From NCBI GenBank assembly GCA_947561395.2, contig OX387184.1:5084001-5148000 (forward strand): 64,000 nucleotides of DNA, written 5' to 3'. Below the pieces are notes generated by a model. That model saw only the letters and a program-made list of their open reading frames with translations, did no database searches and was not told the origin of the DNA. Position numbers and translations under genes: made by a program. Shown here piece after piece: positions 56,901-64,000 of this stretch. The stretch comes from Buxus sempervirens (taxonomy: Eukaryota > Streptophyta > Magnoliopsida > Buxales > Buxaceae). Numbering within the stretch: position 1 is the first letter of the stretch; each line of letters opens with the position of its first letter.

Positions 56901-59260
56901 TCCTCCCAGAAGAAGGCAGAAGGGCTTTTGCCTACCTATGAGAAAATCATTTTGATCTGCAGCAAATCTTCCTTTGATTTGCCCCATACCATAGCCCATC
57001 TCAATCCCCTTGGAGTTGTGTTATTCATTCACCAAATACAATAGAATTCCTGCTCTCACCAAGTTACTCATACTTGACCTACCAAAGTCTTCTAGCTTAC
57101 TGACCTATTCATATATGAAAATTTTATCCTTTTTCTTGCCTCTCACTAACAAAAAGCCCTTGCAAATCAATGTATCAGCCTTGCCACTCTTCTAGGCATT
57201 TTTCTACATTTCCCAAGGAGCCCAAAATTCCATTAGATGAGTACCTCTTTGGGGCATCCTCAACTATTTAATTGCCCTAAAATCCAAGGACATGCACGTA
57301 GGATTGCATTCTATCTACAGTCATGTGTTGTCCATCAATGCTTATGTTGTGCAGGCTAAACCTTCAGAGCAGATGGCTTCCAAGAAGAAGTTATTATGAA
57401 TCTCATATTTTTTATACTCTAAAGGAGAAACTTAAGGAAAAGAATAGTGTCTTCGACATTGAACATGTCTAAGAACCTCAAACTACCTTCTCATCAGCCC
57501 TTCAATTTGCTAACATCTTCCACTTTGCTCAGACACCAACTAAGAACATTTGTAACCAACATAACAAAGTAATAAAGACAATGAATCTCCTAGCCTAATG
57601 CTTCTAGAGGACTCAAGAATCCTTTAGGAGCTTCATTGATTAAAACTAAAAAATAAACATTTCTGACATGACCACCAACCACAATTCTCCAACTCACACC
57701 AAAACTCGTAAACTCAAGAACATGATCGAAAAACTCCATCCCAACATAATTAAGGGCTCTTTTAAGATCAGTTTACAGCATAAAACTGCAATCACAAGCC
57801 TACTCCATTCTTCCACCATGGTATTTCCATAAGCATCCCATCTATGATTTGTATTCCTTTTCACAAAATTTAGATTAATATTTTCCATAGATCCAGGAAC
57901 TTCTTTTAAATGTGAGGAAAAAAAGGCATTGATACCGATTGCATACTAACTACCAAAAAAATAGATAGGCAGGAGTCCTTCGCTTGTCCTACCTGTCCTC
58001 AGGTATTAAGGAAATGGATCTACAATCAGTGAATCAATTGGTAATGCTTTTAACTCAGATTTCATTAAAAGCTTCCCAGATTTCTTGCTAGATAATATCC
58101 TAGTACATTTGATACAATCCTATGGGAAAACCATCCAAAACAAGAGCATTACCCAATCAAGATCCAAATTGTTCTCTCTATCTTGAAGAACTTTCTCAAT
58201 AATTCACTTTCTCTGGCCCAAGAAAATAACCTCCAAAGAAACATCTCTAACCTTGATAAGATTTGTACAATCACTAAAGTGCTTTCCGGTTGCGTCCTCA
58301 GCTCTTTTCGGTTTTTCAAACGTCTTCCATTATTATCAAAATTTGTAATAAAAATCCTTCTCCCACTAGTTACCTCATGAATGTACCCAATATTATCATC
58401 ATCTTCCAACCGATTTACATGACTTCTTTGTCACCAAAAATTCCCTCCATATCAATTCTAAGATGAATGAGCTTCACCCTCTCCAACTCATTCACATTTC
58501 TACGCACGTCTACCGTATCAAGGTTATAAATTTATCCCAATGCCTCTTCATTATTTCAAGTCTTCCAACATACATTACTATTCCCTCCTAAATCTCCCTT
58601 TAACAAGTCCCAACCAAGATGAATTTATGACCTGCCTTACAAAGCTTCTCCTACACCAAAATCCTCATTATTCCAAACTTTTAAATCTTGATTTTACCAG
58701 TCCCAATGATCATAAATTTGTGAACTGAGACCATCCAAGAGCAAATGCCCTTCAGTATTTTTGATGAAATGAATATCCCCCCACCAGATAACTTTCCAGA
58801 GAGGAAGAAGGGAACCATTCCCTATTCCAACCCTAAGATGTGCATAGAATAGAGAGCAAAATTCAATGATGTCATTCTAGGAAGCTGGAAAAAGGACTTT
58901 CATCCACCTATTGAGAATTCAATCATTTTTATCTATGCCGACTTTGCTTTTGATTATTGCAGACCTTCTCTATCCCCTAAGGATTGCAAAAGCCATTTAC
59001 CCAAGACATATGGAATTCCTATTCATCAAGTCACTCATATTGAGCCCAACAAAGCCTCCTGGCTTATAGACAGAAGCATATATGATGGAGTGATCCTTTT
59101 CTCACAGCCCCCTGACAAAAAGCCCCATGGATCAATGTATCACCCTAGACACTCTCCTAGACATTTTTATACACCAATATCAACCAAAAAACAAAAGATG
59201 AGCTGATAATGAAAACCACACCCCCCTAAAGTGTCACTATGATTTTCTCAAGCTAATGGA
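53986..59260 (-). mobile_element. Head-to-tail degenerate copies of L1-type LINE ORF2
   Basis: On the minus strand, broken frames give plant L1 motifs. These include an EN-RT linker (LKVWNNE), a FHR.AN-like site (GYIHEVTSGRR at about 58370), a W..LDG..FP-like stretch (about 56340), EGRQIVDEVLVANGIVEDW (about 56100), an ING.P.GF.ES-like stretch (about 55895) and a GGF.GL...NRN..LGKWL / VG.GNG...WW G block (59000-58800). The same landmarks recur in the same order. CATGAATTTRTG is at 54435 and 54497, 56880, and as variants at 58620-58720. TTGTACAATCACTA is at 56525 and 58264. The GGATTGCAAA...TCACC landmark is at 55236, 57012 and 58980. This gives two nearly full units of about 1.8-2.4 kb plus partial units at both ends. 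All are riddled with stops. Confidence 0.75.
54636..54940. repeat. 35-bp direct repeat around a GC-richer 235-bp insert
   Basis: ACTAACTATAACAAGGCATT and its next 15 bases (54636-54670) are repeated exactly at 54906-54940. The insert (54671-54905) has a clearly different composition and contains GGGCCTACGG near its start and CCGTAGGCCC near 54830. It reads like plant mitochondrial or plastid intergenic DNA, but I cannot identify the source. It interrupts one of the LINE copies. Confidence 0.7.
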
Positions 59261-59596
59261 AACCCTACCACCACTATCCTGCACTAAAAATTAACAAAAT
59301 CAAGAGGAAGATGATCATTTTTGAATTCTACTTGTAGAAAAAGGAGGTTGAATGGTTCTTGGAAAAGTGAAAACCCCTCCAAAGCCTCTTGCTTCCAAAA
59401 CTTTGGGTTCACATTGTAGAGGGTTTGGGCCTCTCCTTGGGTGGTCTTCACCATGGGCTTGGTCTTGTCATGAGGTAATGGCAAAAATATTGAAACCACT
59501 GATTATAGAAGGAGTTTCTCATACTTAGTATGGAGAACCCGGTGAATAGTTTGTCAAGTTGTTTCAAGTCAAGCCTCATTTCCTACCGCTCCAAGC
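59261..59596. other. Junction between LINE array and satellite
   Basis: No recognised domain. A minus-strand frame at 59499-59284 has no family resemblance. The satellite begins after CCGCTCCAAGC at 59596. Confidence 0.5.
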
Positions 59597-62500
59597 CTCT
59601 AATTCACGATTCCAATTAATTCCCGAAAGCGATAAAATTGAAAAACAATTGCCGCCTAAATAAACCCAGAACCGTAGAATCAAGAAACCATGAAAATGCA
59701 CCATCAACAACCACAGAGATTTAAGAATAAAAAGTTGATTGGATACCGAAGAAACATCAAGTAAAATAATAACATGGGTATCAAAACATTCAGAGAAAAA
59801 CTGATAAATCCCCAGCAATGGCGGCTTCAAACCGATACAATTCCGTGAGATTCCCTTCAGATCACTTCCAAGAAACAACTCTAATTCACGATTCCAATTA
59901 ATTCTTGAAAGCGATAAAATTGAAAAACAATTGCCGCCAAAATAAAACCAGAACCGTAGAATCAAGAAACCTTGAAAATGCACCATCAACAACTGCGGAG
60001 ATTTAAGAATAAAAAGTTGATTGGATACCGAAGAAACTTCAAAAAAAATAATAACACGGGTATCAAAACATTCAGAGAAAAACTGATAAATCCCTAGCAA
60101 TGACGGCTTCAAACCGATACAATTCTACGAGATTCCCTTAAAATCACTTCCAAGAAACAACTCTAATTCACGATTCCAATTAATTCCCGAAAGCAATAAA
60201 ATTGAAAAACAATTGCCGCCTAAATAGACCCAGAAACGTAGAATCAACAAACCTTGAAAATGCACCATCAACAACAGCGGAGATTTAAGAATAAAAAGTT
60301 GATTGGATACCGAAGAAACTTCAAGTAAAATAATAACATGGGTATCAAAACATTCAGAGAAAAACTGAGAAATCCTTAGCAATGGCGGTTTCAAACCGAT
60401 ACAATTCTGTGAGATTCCCTTCAAATCACTTCCAAGAAATAACTTTAATTCACGATTCAATTAATTCCCAAAAGCAATAAAATTGAAAAACAATTGCCGC
60501 CTAAATAAACCCAGAACTGTAGAATCAAGAAACCATGAAAATGCACCATCAACAACCGCGGAGATTTAAGAATAAAAAGTTGATTGGATACTAAAGAAAC
60601 TTCAAGTAAAATAATAACATGGGTATGGAAACATTTAGAGAAAAACTGATATATCCCCAGCAATGGCGGCTTAAAAACGATACAATTCCGTGAGATTCCT
60701 TGCAAATCACTTCCAAGAAACAACTCTAATTCACGATTCCAATTAATTCCTGAAAGTAATAAAATTGAAAAACAATTGCCGCCTAAATAAACCCAAAACT
60801 GTAGAATCAAGAAACAATGAAAATGCACCATCAACAACTGCGGAGATTTAAGAATAAAAAGTTGATTGGATACCGAAGAAACTTCAGTAAAATAATAACA
60901 TGTGTATCAAAACATTCAGAGAAAAACAAATAAATCCCCAGCAATGGCAGTTTCAAACCGATACAATTCTGTGAGATTCCCTTCAAATCACTTCCAAGAA
61001 ACAACTCTAATTCACGATTCAAATTAATTCTTGAAAACGATAAAATTGAAAAACAATTGCCGCCAAAATAAAACCAGAACCGTAGAATCAAGAAACCATG
61101 TAAATGCATCATCAACAACCGCGGAGATTTAAGAATAAAAAGTTGATTGGATACCGAAGAAACTTCAAGTAAAATAATAACATGGGTATCAAAACATTCA
61201 GAGAAAAACTGATAAATCCCCAGCAATGACGGCTTCAAACCGATACAATTCTGTGAGATTCCCTTAAAATCACTTCGAAGAAACAACTCTAATTCAGAAA
61301 CAACTCTAATTTACGATTCCAATTAATTCCCGAAAGCGATAAAATTGAAAAACAATTGCCGCCTAAATAGACCAAGAACCGTAGAATCAAGAAACCATGA
61401 AAATGCACCACCAACAACAGCGGAGATTTAAGAATAAAAAGTTGATTGCATACCGAAGAAACTTCAAATAAAATAATAACATGGGTATCAAAACATTCAA
61501 AGAAAAACTGATAAATCCCTAGCAATGGCGGTTTAAAACCGATACAATTCCGTGGGATTCCCTTCAAATCATTTCCAAGAAACAACACTAATTCACGATT
61601 ACAATTAATTCCCGAAAGTGATAAAATTGAAAAACAATTGCCGCCTAAATAAACCCAGAACCGTAGAATCAAGAAACCAAGAAAATGCACTATCAACAAC
61701 CGCGGACATTTAAGAAAAAAAAGTTGATTGGATACCGAAGAAACTTCAATTAAATAATAACTTGGTTATCAAAACATTCAGAGAAAAACTGATAAATCCC
61801 CAGCAATGGCGGCTTCAAACCGATACAATTCCGTGAGATTCCCTGCAAATCACTTCCAAGAAAAAACTCGAATTCATGATTCCAATTAATTCCTGAAGTG
61901 ATAAAATTGACAAACAATTGCCGCCTAAATAAACCCAGAACCGTAGAATCAAGAAACCATGAAAATGCACCATCAACAGCCGCCGGCATTTAAGAATAAA
62001 AAGTTGATTGGATACCGAAGAAACTTCAAATAAAATAATAACATGGGTATCAAAACATTCAAAGAAAAATTGATAAATCCCCAGCAATGGTGGCTTCAAA
62101 CCGATACAATTCCGTGAGATTCCCTGCAAATCATTTCCAAGAAACAACTCTAATTCGCGATTCCAATTAATTCCTGAAAGCGATAAATTGAAAAACAATT
62201 GCCACCTAAATAAACCTAGAACCGTAGAATCAAGAAACCATGAAAATGTACTATCAACAACCGCGGAGATTTAAGAATAAAAAGTTGATTGAATACCGAA
62301 AAAACTTCAAGTAAAATAATAACATGAGTATCCAAACATTCAGAGAAAAACTGATAAATCCCCAGCAATGGAGGCTTCAAACCGATACAATTCTGTGAGA
62401 TTCCTTGCAAATCACTTCCAAGAAAAAATTCTAATTCACAATTCCAATTAATTCTTGAAAGCGATAAAATTGAAAAACAATTGCCGCCTAAATAAACCCA

Positions 62501-64000
62501 GAACCGTAGAATCAAGAAACCATGAAAATGCACCATCAACAACCGCGGAGATTTAAGAATAAAAAGTTGATTGGATACCGAAGAAACTTCAAAAAAAATA
62601 ATAACACGGGTATCAAAACATTCAGAGAAAAACTGATAAATCCCTAGCAATGACGGCTTCAAACCGATACAATTCTACGAGATTCCCTTAAAATCACTTC
62701 CAAGAAACAACTCTAATTCACGATTCCAATTAATTCCCGAAAGCAATAAAATTGAAAAACAATTGCCGCCTAAATAGACCCAGAAACGTAGAATCAAGAA
62801 ACCTTGAAAATGCACCATCAACAACAACGGAGATTTAAGAATAAAAAGTTGATTGGATACCGAAGAAACTTCAAGTAAAATAATAACATGTGTATCAAAA
62901 CATTCAGAGAAAAACTGAGAAATCCTTAGCAATGGCGATTTCAAACCGATACAATTCCGTGAGATTCCCTCCAAATAACTTCCAAGAAACACTCTAATTC
63001 ACGATTCCAATTAATTCTTGAAAGCGATAAAATTGAAAAACAATTGCCGCCTAAATAAACCCAGAACCGTAGAATCAAGAAACCATGAAAATGCACCATC
63101 AACAACCGCCGAGATTTAAGAATAAAAAGTTGATTGGATACCGAAGAAACTTCAAGTAAAATAATAACATGGGTATCAAAACATTTAGAGAAAAACTGAT
63201 AAATCCCCAGCAATGGCGGCTTCAAACCGATACAATTCCGTGAGATTCCCTCCAAATAACTTCCAAGAAACACTCTAATTCACGATTCCAATTAATTCTT
63301 GAAAGCGATAAAATTGAAAAACAATTGCCGCCTAAATAAACCCAGAACCGTAGAATCAAGAAACCATGAAAATGCACCATCAACAACCGCCGAGATTTAA
63401 GAATAAAAAGTTGATTGGATACCGAAGAAACTTCAAGTAAAATAATAACATGGGTATCCAAACATTTAGAGAAAAACTGATAAATCCCCAGCAATGGCGA
63501 TTTCAAACCGATACAATTCTGTGAGATTCCTTGCAAATCACTTCCAAGAAACAACTCTAATTCACAATTCCAATTAATTCTTGAAAGCGATAAAATTGAA
63601 AAACAATTGCCGCCTAAATAAACCCAGAACCGTAGAATCAAGAAACCATGAAAATGCACCATCAACAACCGCGGAGATTTAAGAATAAAAAGTTGATTGG
63701 ATACCGAAGAAACTTCAAGTAAAATAATAACACGGGTATCAAAACATTCAGAGAAAAACTAATAAATCCCCAGCAATGACGGCTTCAAACCGATACAATT
63801 CTATGAGATTCCCTGCAAATCACTTCCAATAAACAACTCTAATTCACGATTCCAATTAATTCCCAAAAGCAATAAAATTGAAAAACAATTGCCGCCTAAA
63901 TGGACCCAGAAACGTAGAATCAAGAAACCATGAAAATGCACCATCAACAACAGCGGAGATTTAAGAATAAAAAGTTGATTGGATACCGAAGAAACTTCAG
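59597..64000. repeat. 282-bp satellite array, running off the window
   Basis: Monomers start (CTCTAATTCACGATTCC) at 59597, 59879, 60161, 60443, 60724, 61005, 61287, 61586, 61867, 62148, 62429, 62711, 62992, 63273, 63555 and 63837. That is 15 complete units of 281-282 bp (one of 299) and one cut by the window end. Monomers are A-rich on the plus strand and differ from each other by scattered substitutions and 1-bp indels. On the minus strand one frame is open through a whole monomer, giving repeated stretches such as GIYQFFSECFDTHVIILLEV and LGGNCFSILSLSRINWNREL. It resembles no protein I know and is broken wherever a unit is 281 bp long. I therefore treat it as satellite DNA and not a gene. 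Confidence 0.95.

Noticed and set aside
59576-63668. A series of overlapping minus-strand frames of 79-178 residues that look like a repeat-protein gene
   Set aside because: They are the same 94-codon stretch repeated by the 282-bp satellite. Single-base indels break the frame at many unit borders, and there is no family resemblance.

Overview
The window is nuclear DNA from a flowering plant, most likely a eudicot. Genes are sparse and intron-rich, with canonical GT-AG junctions. About three quarters of the sequence is transposon-derived or tandemly repeated, and plant LTR retrotransposons, L1-type LINEs and hAT-like MITEs all appear. I can reconstruct three protein genes and one tRNA gene.

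Genes. (1) CLPP6, + strand, 4994-13093, nine coding exons: a plastid ClpP-type serine protease subunit with an intact Ser-His-Asp triad. (2) tRNA-Thr(AGU), 14607-14680. (3) LEW1/NUS1, - strand, 22557-15136, eight coding exons: the NgBR/NUS1-type subunit of cis-prenyltransferase, needed for dolichol synthesis. CLPP6 and LEW1 converge, and as I recall the two Arabidopsis orthologues are also neighbours. (4) A small single-pass membrane protein of a plant-specific family (probably DUF1195), - strand. Exons 1-2 lie at 38673-38113. A phase-compatible last exon lies at 23982-23917, which implies a 14-kb intron packed with nested retrotransposons.

Regions. 1-4001: gypsy-type LTR debris with a minisatellite. 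4402-4772: hAT-like MITE upstream of CLPP6. CLPP6 introns carry LINE fragments; a LEW1 intron carries a decayed Ty1-copia copy. 26024-35919: a rearranged non-autonomous LTR retrotransposon whose 3' half exists as two inverted arms of about 2.2 kb. A complete, apparently very young Ty1-copia element (28633-33419, TSD CCACT) sits between the arms. 35.9-41.2 kb: LINE 3' ends, a second hAT-like MITE and a copia fragment. 41243-44955: a long LTR-like repeat related to the one at the window start. 45.6-49.9 kb: inverted tandem-repeat arms enclosing a 2.4-kb solo LTR with a perfect TSD (GTAAA). 50-54 kb: AT-rich sequence with small repeats and no gene. 54-59.3 kb: head-to-tail partial copies of a LINE ORF2 on the - strand, interrupted by a GC-richer insert that may be organellar. 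59597 to the window end: a 282-bp satellite array that runs off the window.

The protein genes are ordinary housekeeping functions and do not form a pathway together. The unusual content is structural: an intron-embedded multi-kilobase inverted repeat, a set of regularly spaced dyads in the solo LTR, and a satellite whose monomer length keeps one frame open. No computation was possible; boundaries of degraded repeats are read by eye.
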